Source: Sphagnum compactum (Eukaryota; Bryophyta; Sphagnopsida; Sphagnales). Taken from it: a stretch of DNA of 64,000 nt. The DNA is taken from positions 16,182,001 through 16,246,000 of the forward strand of contig OZ234494.1 in assembly GCA_965153455.1 (NCBI GenBank). Direction: 5' to 3'. This document shows positions 1 through 10,868 of this stretch, in pieces (the first letter of the stretch is position 1; every line of letters starts with the position of its first letter). A program made the translations under genes and the position numbers. The notes under the pieces are model-generated. The model was given only the letters and a program-made list of their open reading frames with translations. It had not been told where the DNA came from and searched no databases.

Positions 1-702
1 GTAAAGGGACGTACTTGTAGGTAGGTAGGTATGTAGGAGAATAGAGTGGCTGCTACAAGGTAAGTAGAAGTATGTAGATGGTTAGTATGTAGGTAGGGCA
101 AGTGGAGGTAGATAATAAAAGCAGCAACTGAACTAACCACAGTGATTAGTTAGGGAACTGGATGGGCCTGTCCACCTGCCATCCATCCCTCATGGTGCCC
201 TAGAGGCTGTTGGTTCACTCTGGCCAAAATTGACACTTCTTCAATTGGAGGTATATAGCAGGATGGTCTCGAATGCAGCCCTAAAATGTGTGTCATTAAA
301 ATGAAAGTGCCCTTAAAATATTATAGCTCACTAGCTGTGTAATTGTCTTTTAAATAATGAAAGAACCACCCAGAAACCTGCAATTCATTGCCAGTTCTTT
401 CATAACAGCTCCAATGTTTTATTTTTGGCGAATTTTCACCCCTTGGCAACCCAAAAAATTCAATTGTGACTCATACAAAGGGATTTATGTTTTATAAGTA
501 CACACCAAAGTCACCAGATTTGGAGGAAAATAATTCTGAAATTGCCATATTTAGACAATAGGCCCCAGAAGATCCCCAAATACACAGCAAGATTCTTTTT
601 TTAAAAATTTACTTTCCACTCTGACTTGTAGCCAAATTTGGCTAATTCCTCTTGCAGATGATCACCAGTGTGGCTGCATCACAAAATTGGAAGGAAAGAA
701 AG
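1..702. other. Intergenic, no gene seen
   Basis: The first ~120 bases are rich in GTAGG/GTATG steps, a weak simple-sequence tract. The segment at about 515-670 is similar, in the same orientation, to about 24,550-24,720; both carry 'ttgccatattta' and 'acttgtagccaaattt'. It is therefore an old dispersed repeat. I see no convincing coding potential. Confidence 0.5.
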
Positions 703-981
703 CAAGGGATGTGGCCTTGCCATTTACTTGGATCTTGAGGCAAAAGAAGAATTATGGAAACTCAAATATTTCACCATGCAAAAATCCTCTAAAAGAAGCC
801 AAAATCCTTCAAGATATTATAACTATAACTAATCTCAAGTTTCAACACAAGCCAAAATATCATCTTTCAAAATTCCTCATATAAAAAATAGATCTATTAC
901 CTAGGGGCCAAAATAAATAAGCTACTATACTCTATAATGAATCTAAACACAATATCCTTGCCTTGGTAGGCAAGGCCAAAA
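703..981 (+). repeat. ~315-bp interspersed repeat, copy 1
   Basis: This is the first of five same-orientation copies in the window, the others starting at 14,813, 16,177, 23,038 and 24,078. The shared core runs from GTGGCCTTGCC near the left end to GGCAAGGCCAA at the right end, which form an imperfect inverted pair. This copy lacks the GTGTGTCACAC block found at the left end of the others. A short ORF at 687-884 lies inside it and is not a gene. It is probably a non-autonomous element; the class is undetermined. Confidence 0.75.
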
Positions 982-1869
982 AAAATCCCCCTGACTCCAG
1001 CCCTAACAATTGGTGTTTATTGCTTGTGTTACATACTCTTGTTGTCCCGTGTCCAGATGAGCTGTTGTATGTACTATGTACAATTGCAGGGGGTTCGGTG
1101 TGAACCTTCTTTTCAGTTCAGAAACCCTGACACACCCTTAATACTCTTTCTGTTTTTTTCCCCTTTGTTCGATCAGCTCATGACTCTTGAGTGTGATGAG
1201 CTTTGGGTCAGTCTCATGCTCTTACTACTTACTTGGTCTGTCAGTAGTGCTTTCAAATAGGGAACCCTAAAAATCTCTATCTATAACTTTCCCCACACTG
1301 AAGGTTCATTGCAGATGTGCCTACCATCCATGCTGAGTAGCTGGTGTTATCCATGATTTGATTCAAAAGAGATGGAATGAGGGAGCCATATCTGTGACAA
1401 AGTCGTTGCTTGGTCAGGTTCATATCATGCCACCATGCCAGCCCGATCTAATGTACAAATACTGAACTAGACAACAGCTTCTGTGGCATCTGATCTAATG
1501 GATGTAAGGGCAGCAATATGCTCTTCTTACACTAAGGTTAGTGTAGTACCACATGGTTTTCTTGGGGTGTACTCGAAGTGACTTTACACAGCTGTTGTGA
1601 TTGATCATGTGAAATGACAGGTCTTTTAGCTTGGTTGACACCCATGTCATCAGATTTGATCCTAAGAAGAATCTCAGCTTTGGGTTCCCTCTAGTTGTTT
1701 GCAATTTGAGGAACTAGCCTGCATGGAGGTTTGAACCATAATTTCTTCACATTCCTAAATTTCTAGTTCCAATTTTGGTTCATTTCTTCAAAACAATTCC
1801 AAACAGTTATAATATATAATAATATATGCATATTGTCTGAGATTGAAGATTCTGCCCCAACATTATATC
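982..1869. other. Intergenic, no gene seen
   Basis: Unique-looking, moderately AT-rich sequence. The short ORFs at 1024-1260 (+) and 1495-1704 (-) show no recognisable motif or neighbouring exon. Confidence 0.4.
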
Positions 1870-2548
1870 AGCGACAAGTCGTAAATGCGTCGCTCATTTC
1901 GAGGTGAATCGGCATGGGTTTTCACGCATGGGCAGCGGGGGCCCTAGAGCAAACCAACACGAAAACATGTCGTGTTTCAGTGGTGACCTAGCACTCATTT
2001 TCATTGGTTGAAAATTACACCCCCCGAAACATGAGCCTCAAAACAAGAACCTCAAAACCTACCACCCATAGAAACATGTCAAGTTTCGGCAGGCGGCCCA
2101 ACACACGTTTTGATGCCTGGGCAGCCCAAGCCCCCAAAACATATCCCACCAAAACATGTAACGTTTTAGGACCTATGTTTCGGCCTCATCCGCCCACCTT
2201 CCATGTTCCCCCATGCGATCCCCATCCATGACGTTTTAGACCTTTTTCAACTTTCCCATGCTTCGTTTAAACTTTCGCCAAACTATTTTATTAGGACAAT
2301 TAGTGAAAGTAATGGAATAGGTTTTTAAGTTTAAGTAGGAATTGATTACAACTAGGATGGGTCCCGTGTCAATAATCACAACGAATGAACAAGCGCACCC
2401 AAGGTCGATTCAATTAGGGTTTAATTTCATTGTAAAATTCTTATAACTACAAGCTTTTTTTCTTCCTTCAACTCAAGCATAAGTTGGTCTAGGTATTCCA
2501 TTGTTCTCAGAATAGAAGCCAAATTAGTCCTGATAAAAGAAAGGAAAC

Positions 2549-3161
2549 ATGGAGAACGAAACAACAGACATGATAGTAGAAAATGTGAAAATAGACAAAA
2601 CAGTTTTCATGGAAACTTACACTCACGAAGAGTGGCTGCGATTATTATAGTCATTGCCAAGAGAACAGGAAAGAATTTATTTGTGTGTATTATCACTACA
2701 AAAAGAACTCGAAGATGCATATCAATGAACATCAAAAGAAGGGGTGTGACAAACATGTGGATTTTGAAGGGAATCCTCTCAAATTAAAATTGTACCCACC
2801 ATTAAGAAACGTAATAGAAGGTGTGTATCTTGCAAAGGGTGGAAACATTCTAAAATATAGGGCGAAAACGAATGCATTGTCGAAACCAAGGAGCAGTCGC
2901 CCTTCAATTACATTAGCTTTATGGCCAATACAGAAGTTTGAACACAAGCGCAAGAAGGAGAAAACCCTGCCCTTAGAGATTCACGATGAAGTTCAAAAGG
3001 ATTTCATTCTTGTCTGCAAGAAACACCTCACAAAACATGGAGGCCAAGCAATTAAACAAGTTTCAAAGCCAAAGAAGATTCTCGAGCGCACCGCTTCACC
3101 GAAATTATCACTTGGGAGAAATTACAACACAGTGGTATTGGGTCACACGTTTTTTATTTGA
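2549..3161 (+). pseudogene. Decayed coding block, unknown protein
   Basis: An ATG at 2549 opens a reading frame to the stop at 2726. It carries one internal TAG and ends in a helical, charged segment (QKELEDAYQ). A second frame, open from 2685 to 3161 (158 codons), is rich in Lys/Arg with many short basic clusters and no recognisable domain. The shift of frame and the internal stop point to decay. I do not recognise the protein. It may be the 5' part of the Ulp1-bearing unit downstream. Confidence 0.3.
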
Positions 3162-3288
3162 ATTCGCAACATTGTAATGTTTCCTTAAGTTTCGACAAGA
3201 TTCAATTAACAATTGTAAAACATTTGCAAAGTATTAATCTAATTTCTCATGTTCAATTGAAAAGCAACTCGTATCAATTCATGTGGAA

Positions 3289-3636
3289 CATGTTTCAATA
3301 TACATCTTTTCGTCCCCGAAATTCCAAAAGTTTCAAACCTCTCCAACAAAAAATCATGTTTCAATCATGTTTCAACATTATATTAATTCCATGTTTCAGT
3401 CATGTTTCACCAGTACCATTCCATGTTTCAACGTTCTATCAATTCCAAAGAAACATGTTACAATACCAGTAGGTAAGGTTATTATTCAGTGGAAAATTAC
3501 AAAATTCCTCAACAACTCTCATGTTTTGAAACACATCCATGGAAATTTCATCCCTCATTCATGGATGCGATCATGTTTCGATTTTCATAGTTGGCAAACC
3601 TAGAAATGTTTTGGTAGGTTATAATTAGCATGTTTC
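3289..3636. repeat. CATGTTTC cluster
   Basis: Eight exact copies of CATGTTTC occur in 348 bases, starting at 3289, 3355, 3366, 3390, 3401, 3422, 3572 and 3629. Several more match at seven of eight bases. Spacing is irregular (11 to 150 bases), so this is not a simple tandem satellite. A second cluster lies at 8,104-8,243 with exact copies at 8104, 8155, 8217 and 8236. Confidence 0.8.
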
Positions 3637-4589
3637 TGTGGTATAATATGTCTCATCTTTCAATGCATTTACCTTTCAGGGTTTCTAAATTCAAATCATG
3701 ATCTGAAGAGTGAAGAGTTGAAATCGATAGATGTTTTGAATAGAGCCTTGCCATTAGGACATTTGGGTACCAATGCAAAGGAATTACATACCCCAAAGTC
3801 AACTCCCAAAAAACTAGAAGGAGACAATGGGGATAGGAAAAAGAAATAAGAGCTTAATAGGGTGTTCTACAAAAACGAAGCCTAGTAAGAAATTGATATA
3901 ATGTTTTGAAAACTTTTGAAACGGAAACTGATGTTTGTTGCGAAAATCGTAAAAACACCAAGCATTTAGCATCTAGTGCAGTGCAATCTTCTTGATTGGG
4001 ATTGGAAAACACAAAATAAAGAAGAATTTGCAAAGAGTTTGGATACCTTTGTTCAGGATCCAAACTTCAACATTGTTTCCTATTGCACATTCGAAAAGTT
4101 CATGCAAGGAAACAAAGTGGTACTCAATCACTCTTACCATATTGATCCATTACAATCCATCTTATTTTTAACATATGCATTCGTAGTCACATCAATCACT
4201 TACTTCAGCCTTCATTCCATATCTATGTTTCAAATACATATGCATGTTTGAAATTTTCCATAATTGGTGTTGCAACATCACTTAAGCTTAAAGATTCGTG
4301 TCCAGTATATTCATTCAAGTTTTGTTTCACATTCACATTCTTCCTATATTTCTTTTATTCTTTTCCATTGTTAAGTTTTTAGTAGGTGCCATTGTAAATA
4401 CGTCAATTCCCTTAAACATAGCCACTCCATGTATTCTAAAACATGACAACGACATGTTTTTATCACCCCACCAATACCCTAAAACATGCCTATAGCATGT
4501 TTCAACGGAATTGGTTAATAAACATAGAATGTTGATTTAAGAATTATGTTAATCACTATTTCTTATTCATTTTTTGTATGTTTCTTATG
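3637..4589. other. No gene seen; interior of the CATGTTTC-rich region
   Basis: AT-rich sequence with scattered AAACATG/CATGTTT words and short ORFs that do not join into a convincing product. A plausible 3' splice acceptor (…ttatgtag) sits near 4,590, just before the next coding block. Confidence 0.35.
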
Positions 4590-4590
4590 T

Positions 4591-5470
4591 AGGCTGTGTG
4601 TATGTTGATACATTTTGCACTATTGGGTCTAAACATGAAAATGAAATTGTTGTTACAATCTCACAAATAATGGACCTCATGGAAGCTAGTGACACATAAT
4701 CATTGCCCAATTCCCTACATGAGTTTGTTGAGTATCAAAAATGCCTACAACAATTCAATGAGGTAGAGAACAAACATAAGGATTTATTAAGACAACAAAG
4801 GTTTGGCTTTGTTGCTAAGCACCTCAAGGAATTTGATATGGCTAATGTAAAAAAATTGAGGATATAAAGTGGGATTGGAATCGTTTAAATGGCACATTGT
4901 TAGTAATGACAAATGCTTACTTACAACAAAGAAGTCTAAGCTCCCCTGGTCACATTCTTTCAAAGAGGCTAAAATAATTATAGGTAACTTTATGCGTAAG
5001 AAAACACCTTTTAAGAGTGTTCCTTGGGAAGTTCGGTTAGTAAAGATTTTTTTCTAACACTTGTTGGATAATGATGTTAGTTGTGCCTACCCACTCCAAG
5101 GCGCTAATAGCGCATCCATTAGAAAGATGAAGATGGTAGAATCATTTGACTTAGTGAAAAGTCGTCAATATTTTAAAGCATGATGGTCATCTTCTGTTTG
5201 GGCGACAAAAAATGGGTATTCGTGATGAGGATATAGAGGTTATGTACCAAAAGCTCATGTCACCATTGGATAATTTGTTCGAGATGTCATTATTTTTCGC
5301 TACTATACAAATTAGGGCAGTAAAGGATATGGTGCGTAAGGATATTATATTGTTCCAAGAAATTTGGGAGCAAAGAGATGAAGATCAAGGGGAAGCTTTG
5401 CTTTTGGACATAAGGAGATATCTTTGACGTCGTGAAGACATAGACATGGGGTGGATAAATGTGCGTTGGG
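4591..5470 (+). pseudogene. Decayed coding block, unknown
   Basis: After a possible acceptor near 4590 a frame runs with few stops. It encodes a protein-like, helix-rich stretch (for example KCLQQFNEVENKHKDLLRQQ near 4740-4800). Another open stretch at 5,212-5,427 contains FEMSLFFATIQIRAVKDMV and EIWEQRDEDQGEALLLDIRR. The stops and frame changes between them suggest decay of a longer coding sequence. I do not recognise the family. Coding composition and orientation agree with the blocks on either side. Confidence 0.35.
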
Positions 5471-5823
5471 GTGTGCCATAAGTTCTAGATGCTTCAACTA
5501 GTCTCCTTCACGAAGTTGCGCTTACCTTGGACAAGGTGGTAAAACAAAGATGTGTTTCTTTGTTCCCAACTTAGTTCATAATTGAAGGTGTTCCAACAAT
5601 GTTACACTTGGAAGCACCATCCAATTTCACGGCCACCAGTTGGGGCATCTAGGTCCATGAAAGAAATGAATCAAAAATTTTGGGCAAAGAACAAGTGGAA
5701 AACCAAGAAGCTCACATCACATAAACATCTAAAATCAAGTATCGCCCAAAGGATGTGAAAGCAAATGCGGATATAGTAGATGCGGATATGGTAGATGCGG
5801 ATACCTCAAAATAGGTCTCACCT

Positions 5824-6123
5824 ATGAATCCTCATGTTTTGGAAGTCACACCTCAAGTTTCAGGGATCACTAACTCTGTTTCGAAAGTTCGATCCTTGGA
5901 ACTTCAAGTCTCGAAAGTTCAAGCTTTGCAAGCTCAAATTTCAAAAGTTCAAGATTCAGAACCTCAAGTTTTGGACATCGAAACTTTGAAGGTCCAAGTT
6001 TCAGAGGTTCACATTTTGGATATCGAAGTTTCAAAGGTTCATGTCTTAGATATCCATGTTTCGGATATTCAAGTTTTGAATATCCACGTTTCGGATATCC
6101 AAGTTCATGGTTTAATTTTCTGA
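5824..6123 (+). pseudogene. ORF made of 16 in-frame pentamer repeats
   Basis: A 99-codon ORF. Residues 18-97 (bases 5,875-6,114) divide into 16 uninterrupted five-residue units with a pattern close to [QHE]-V-[SL]-[DK]-[VI]; the last ones read HVSDI, QVLNI, HVSDI. Hydrophobic residues at positions 2 and 5 would suit stacked short beta strands. The pattern differs from the classic pentapeptide-repeat consensus A(D/N)LXX. At DNA level this is a degenerate 15-bp minisatellite kept in frame. It is probably one exon or fragment of the large decayed unit. Its function is unknown. Confidence 0.5.
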
Positions 6124-6441
6124 GAAATGGTTGTCGTCCATGTTTTGGAGGACATAGTTATAAATGTGAATGAAACCATCAAAGCTCCCTGAGATCTTAG
6201 CACCAACAAAGACAAACTCAAACAATTTGATGCATTAGTTCCTACTAGTTTTGAGTTGGACCTGAACACAACTTTGATTCATGTTTTGGTGGAGATGAAC
6301 TTGATCATGTTTTGAAGAACTATCCTCAGGATGTCGAAGGTTGGGTTGAGGTCACAATTGCAGATACACCGAATGATTTCCATGTTTTGGATGCAAATAT
6401 AAACTTTGCCCTAGACCAAGAAGTGGATGTCAAAGCAGGTT

Positions 6442-7022
6442 AGATAGTCAGGTCCTCTTCTCCACCAGTTGAGCAAATTTCAACGATACATGATCTAGGT
6501 TATGTTTCAATAGAGCAGCATGGCGATTGTGTTTCGGAAATGAACACGGGAATCAAACAAGATTGCACGCCATCAATGCCACCAGAGCCCCATCAAATTG
6601 GTGTCTCACTTCCAAAGGAAATAACACATGGGAATATACCATGGTCAAACACATTTGTTGATGAGAATATGACCATTGATCTAATAGTGAAGGCAATGTC
6701 GTCGAACGAAGCTGTGTTTCACATTCATCAACAAGGACGCAATGAAAGTACCCTAAATTTTGAAACATTTGATCAAGCTATCAAGAACATTTCAAAGGGT
6801 ATAGATGTCGTAGCAAAGAAATCTCGAACACAAAAGCATAAAGAACCGGAGGCAAAACCTAGGAGAATGAAGGTCGTTGCTAAAGCTGCAAGGAAAGAAG
6901 TCATGAAGAAAAGGACTCCAGTCGTAAAGAATTCTTCAAGTTCTGATAGTGAAGTTTCACTACCATCTTCGGAAGAAGAATTTTATATTGTGCTAGAAGC
7001 TGCATCTAAAAATGACGAATAG
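6442..7022 (+). pseudogene. ORF with basic and Ser/acidic C-terminus, unknown
   Basis: Open from just after a TAG near 6,442; the first ATG at 6,540 gives 160 codons. The N-terminal part is Pro-rich and unremarkable. Residues ~95-135 are strongly basic (KKSRTQKHK, PRRMKVVAKAARK), and the tail carries SSSSDSEVSLPSSEEEF. A basic block followed by a Ser/acidic tract is typical of nuclear or chromatin-interacting linkers, but no domain is recognised. It sits directly upstream of the Ulp1-like exons on the same strand and may have been part of the same polypeptide. Confidence 0.4.
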
Positions 7023-7295
7023 CTTGTTTGCTTCGCGAAAGCCAAATTGCAAGTTTCTAACTCAACTAAATCTTTCTTCATTCTTTTTTTTCCATTTTTG
7101 AGTACATCTCCTGATAAGATTTTTGTCTTTTTTTAGGTTACTTGAGCTTTTCAACACCGCAAGGTATCATCGTTTTTGTACTTGAACATAAAAATGTAAA
7201 GACAAATATAAACAAAAACATGAATCCTTTATTTTAGATACATGGAAATTTTAGATATTTAGATGATTTGGATACATACCAAAACATGAAAGCAA

Positions 7296-7505
7296 ATGAA
7301 CCCGAATGCTAATCGATATACACCTATTTGCAAGGTTGAAGCATCTATTGAGGATGAGCTTTGTGACTATGTGCTATTTTTTGGGGGTGATATAAAGAGG
7401 GAGATTCATCTTTGGCCAAAGGACGACAATTTCAAAACAATATTATATCAGCAAGGGGAACTGCAAGGCACACTGTTGGACTTTTATTTACAGTTTATGT
7501 TATAG
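7296..7505 (+). pseudogene. Probable N-terminal exon of the Ulp1-like protease
   Basis: A 69-codon ORF ending in GELQGTLLDFYLQFML. C48/Ulp1 proteases characteristically have a segment of the form 'L…(G/D)EWLND..IDFYL' at the start of the protease fold, upstream of the catalytic His. The position here, ~220 bases before the catalytic block, and the shared strand fit this. The Trp-Leu-Asn-Asp core is not preserved, so the match is partial. Confidence 0.4.
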
Positions 7506-7710
7506 TTAGAAAAACCTGTTATTTGAAAACATTACTATATTGTACATAACTAGATTGCATCGGTATTGGATCTTATGCACATAAACAAAGGCAATACATG
7601 AGAAAAGATTACCCACTGGGGTGTTCAAAACCTCCATAGTACAAACACATTGGAAGACACTTTAGTGCTTCCATACAATGAATGGAGCCACTAGTTTTTT
7701 TTCATTTTAG

Positions 7711-8085
7711 AGCGCCATCGCACATTACACTTTGATTATATTCCTGGATACCTCAGCACCTAGAAGGCGAATCAATTTGTGAAGTGCAGCGCCTGGGTGG
7801 TTTTACACAAAAAGCATACCGCACAATTTTAACAAGTGGGCAGTTATTGGCATCAAGCCAGTTGTACATGTCACATTGCCCCCACAAAATGGAACATGGG
7901 AATGTGGATACCTAGTTTTAGAATATTTTAATTAGTACTTGGACAAGCATGGCGACAGGGAACATTGTCCTAGTGTGGAAGTGAATCCTGAAACTTGCTA
8001 CCATCATATTCTCACAACTATATCAAAATTGTTCCGACATTGTATTCTACCTCTACATGGTTCAACCTTTGGGACTAGAGCATAA
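7711..8085 (+). pseudogene. Ulp1/C48 SUMO-protease-like catalytic core, broken
   Basis: The frame begins right after a good 3' splice site (ttcattttag) and keeps one phase for 125 codons with two in-frame stops, TGA at 7,780 and TAG at 7,933. It shows AHYTLIIFLDTS (catalytic His at 7,723, candidate Asp at 7,747) and then PPQNGTWECGYLVLEYF, with oxyanion Gln at 7,885 and nucleophile Cys at 7,903. The six-residue Gln-Cys spacing and the ECG(Y/F)xVL context are hallmarks of Ulp1-type proteases, which cleave SUMO or related tags. The His-Asp gap (8 residues) is shorter than the usual ~17, so a strand may be deleted. The stops make it a pseudogene. Confidence 0.65.
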
Positions 8086-9450
8086 TGTGTCTCTCTAAAT
8101 TTCCATGTTTCAATGGGGTTTGTGGCTCCATGTTTATAGATTTTTAGTAAACTACATGTTTCAAGTTTATGTTTCTATCATGTTCCAATATAAAGTCTAT
8201 GTTTATGTGTCAAGGCCATGTTTCAAAACTATGGCCATGTTTCATGTCATAGGATACGTTTTTGTTTCAAGGCCATGTTTTAGTATCCATGTTTTTGTAT
8301 CAAATGTTTGTTTCTGTATCGAATAGATCTTTCAAGTGAAGGGGATGTTTCAATTGATCATTTCTTGTGTATATCAAGGTCTATTCTTTATTTCTAGGGT
8401 TGTAGGTTTATGTGTTTCTATGTTTCATTAACTCCATCCATTCAAAAGACATTCATCCAAAAATTAAATTGTATTTTTGCAGGTTTTTATGTTTCATGTC
8501 TTCTATTTTTAACATGTGTCACATTTTCATTGGTTTCACTTCTTCTATGTTTTACGCTCTTGGGCTATTTCTGAGATTTTTTCGTTCTCTTTTTTGCAAA
8601 CTGGTTGAGAGGCACCTTAGGTGAAACACCTTCAAGCGAAAGTGTTAAAAGCGTTACAATAGGAACTGACTCACCCAAGCCCAGGTTGCATGCCTCCTTA
8701 TCACCATGGATGGAAATTTGATTATGAGAACGACATTTTTATTGTTTCAAAAGCACCGCCAAGGAGAATAAACTTTGTACTATAGGATATGTGGGCGGGT
8801 AGCATTAGTGGAGAGATGTTGAAGAACCCACCTGGAGACAAAAAGACCAGGAGTAATGTACAGAAATGACCACCTATTGAAGACACAAAAAATAAAATTG
8901 TACAAAAGAGATCCCAAGTAGCAGCCCCAAGAAAACGGGACAGAAAGTAGACTCAAAACCAACATTTGCCCCATGGAGGATTTAACATGTAAAATAGATT
9001 CAAGAAAGTGTGAAATATCATTATTTGGTTTCAAAACCCATACTATAGAATAAAATGTTCTTGTATCTTATATTTCTTATTTATTTCAAGTTATTGAAAC
9101 TTGTTTTTCATGTTTTCAACATTGTCTTGACTTAAGGGGATTTGTTTCAATGTGTAACTAGCATTCGATGATGGCCATTATACTGCAAAACACTTTAATT
9201 GCCTTGAATATGGCTCTCTTTGACAAGAGACGATAGATTATGAAATATTATTTTTGATACATGATCAAACAGTGTTGGTGACATATTTCACTTAGGCTTC
9301 CACAAACATTCTGAAATTATATTTCTATCATATGTTACCAAGACTATGTTTCAATTAGTTCATTTATTTTAGATAGTTTGAAAGCATGCGTTAGTTTTTA
9401 AGGGCACATATTATATTTCGTGTTGTTTCATAACAATGCAAATCTTGGAA
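8086..9450. other. Weak decayed coding and second CATGTTTC cluster
   Basis: Contains the second CATGTTTC cluster (8,104-8,243). At about 8,690-9,000 a broken + frame reads protein-like (HHGWKFDYENDIFIVSKAPP near 8,700-8,765) before meeting stops. No family is recognised. The remainder is T-rich with no support for a gene. Confidence 0.35.
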
Positions 9451-10300
9451 TTTAGGTTTTGGTTTCGGTTTTAGTTTTGTGACTATTTATAAATTTATTA
9501 CATTTCGACATTTTGTTTATCTCTATGATTTTTTCTATGTTTCGACAAATTTCTTATGTTTCTGAAAATTATGTTTACATGGATATTCCATTTTACTTAT
9601 GTTCCAGAGGATTTGGTATGTTTCAAGTGTGTTGTGTCCGAAGGTTTTTGTTTCATGATAACCAACACATGCTCAGGTTATTCATATTTTTGTGTATAGA
9701 TGTGAATAATATTTGAAAGTTGTTTTAGGTTTAAAAAAATCTTGGATATTAGGTTTCAGTTTTAGTTTAAGTTTTGTGAGTGCTTATGAATTTATTATGT
9801 TTATGTATTTTGTTTGTTTCTTTGATTTTGTTATGTTTCAACATATTTCTTATTTTTTCTAAATTTCTTGTGTTTATTAAAATTATGTTGTGGTGAATGT
9901 CCCATGTTAGATATGTTCCGGAGGATTTAATATGTTTCAATGTGTTGCTTGCAAAGGTTTTTTTTTTTTGATAGCCAACACATGCTCAAGTTACTCATAT
10001 TTTTGTATATAGACGTGAATAATACTCCAAAGTTGTATTAGTTTTCAAGAAACTTCAAGGTTTAGGTTTCGATTTCGATTTCATCTTTGAGACTTCTTAA
10101 GAATTTGTTAGGATTTTCCTACGTTTCGAAAACTTTCTTATGTTTCTGTGAAATTAATATGTTTTAGTAAATTTCTTATGTTCCAAAGAATTGAATATGT
10201 TTCAATGTCCTACTTCTGAGGGTTTTTGTTTCTTGATACTTAGCACACGGTCATGTTATGTATGTTTTTGTTTCTAGATGTGAAGGTGACAATAAGGCCA
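9451..10300. repeat. Degenerate tandem triplication, unit ~300 bp
   Basis: Three successive units start with a variant of 'tttaggtttcggttttag' at 9,451, ~9,749 and 10,061. Each then runs through similar landmarks in the same order: 'tatgtttcgacaaatttctta', 'tatgttccagaggattt(g/a)', 'aggtttttgtttc…gata', 'aacacatgctca(g/a)gtta' and 'tagatgtgaa'. Unit lengths are about 299, 311 and 240. Divergence is high, so the duplication is old. Confidence 0.75.
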
Positions 10301-10514
10301 AAGTGCATTATATTTAATGCTAGCAATAGTCGAAAATTACCTTTCCCAAAACCTAGAAGAACCCTAATCTATCAAACACATGTCCCCAAATACATTTGAT
10401 GACTATTTATGACGATGTTTATAACTCATTTGATAGGGGTTAAATGACTATGGGACTATAACAGCTAACCTACCTCTCATTTGTCGCTTTCATGTTGCTG
10501 CTTTCTAATTTCGA

Positions 10515-10868
10515 ATGGTGCTTTCGATGGACTTTGATCAACTTCCAACTGGAGAAACAAGGGATTTGGCATCAAGGTTGTATTTGGATTTGAATACACA
10601 ATGTTTGCAGGGGATTCAACACATAGTGCAACATCCACATTTTGGAAATCTTACACATAGGGAGTTCATATGGACTGTCGATTTCAGATTTGGTGGGCAC
10701 AAAGTGGAAACAACATACATACCTTCAAACCAAGTGCATGACTTTATCAATAGAGAGGAATAGCGCAGCGATGCAAATTACAAGTTCACACACCAGCAGT
10801 TGCGAAGAAATGAAAAGGGAAATTGCTCTATCCATGTTGAGATAGTTATTTGGAATTCTCCAAGTTTT
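10515..10868 (+). pseudogene. ORF interrupted by one TAG, unknown
   Basis: An ATG at 10,515 opens an 82-codon frame that stops at TAG (10,761). Without that stop the same frame continues to 10,868, giving 117 residues plus the final stop. It contains THREFIWTVDFRFGGHKVET and, after the stop, YKFTHQQLRRNEKGNCSIHV. Composition is protein-like and no domain is recognised. It lies at the right end of the CATGTTTC-rich region and may be its last exon. Confidence 0.35.
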
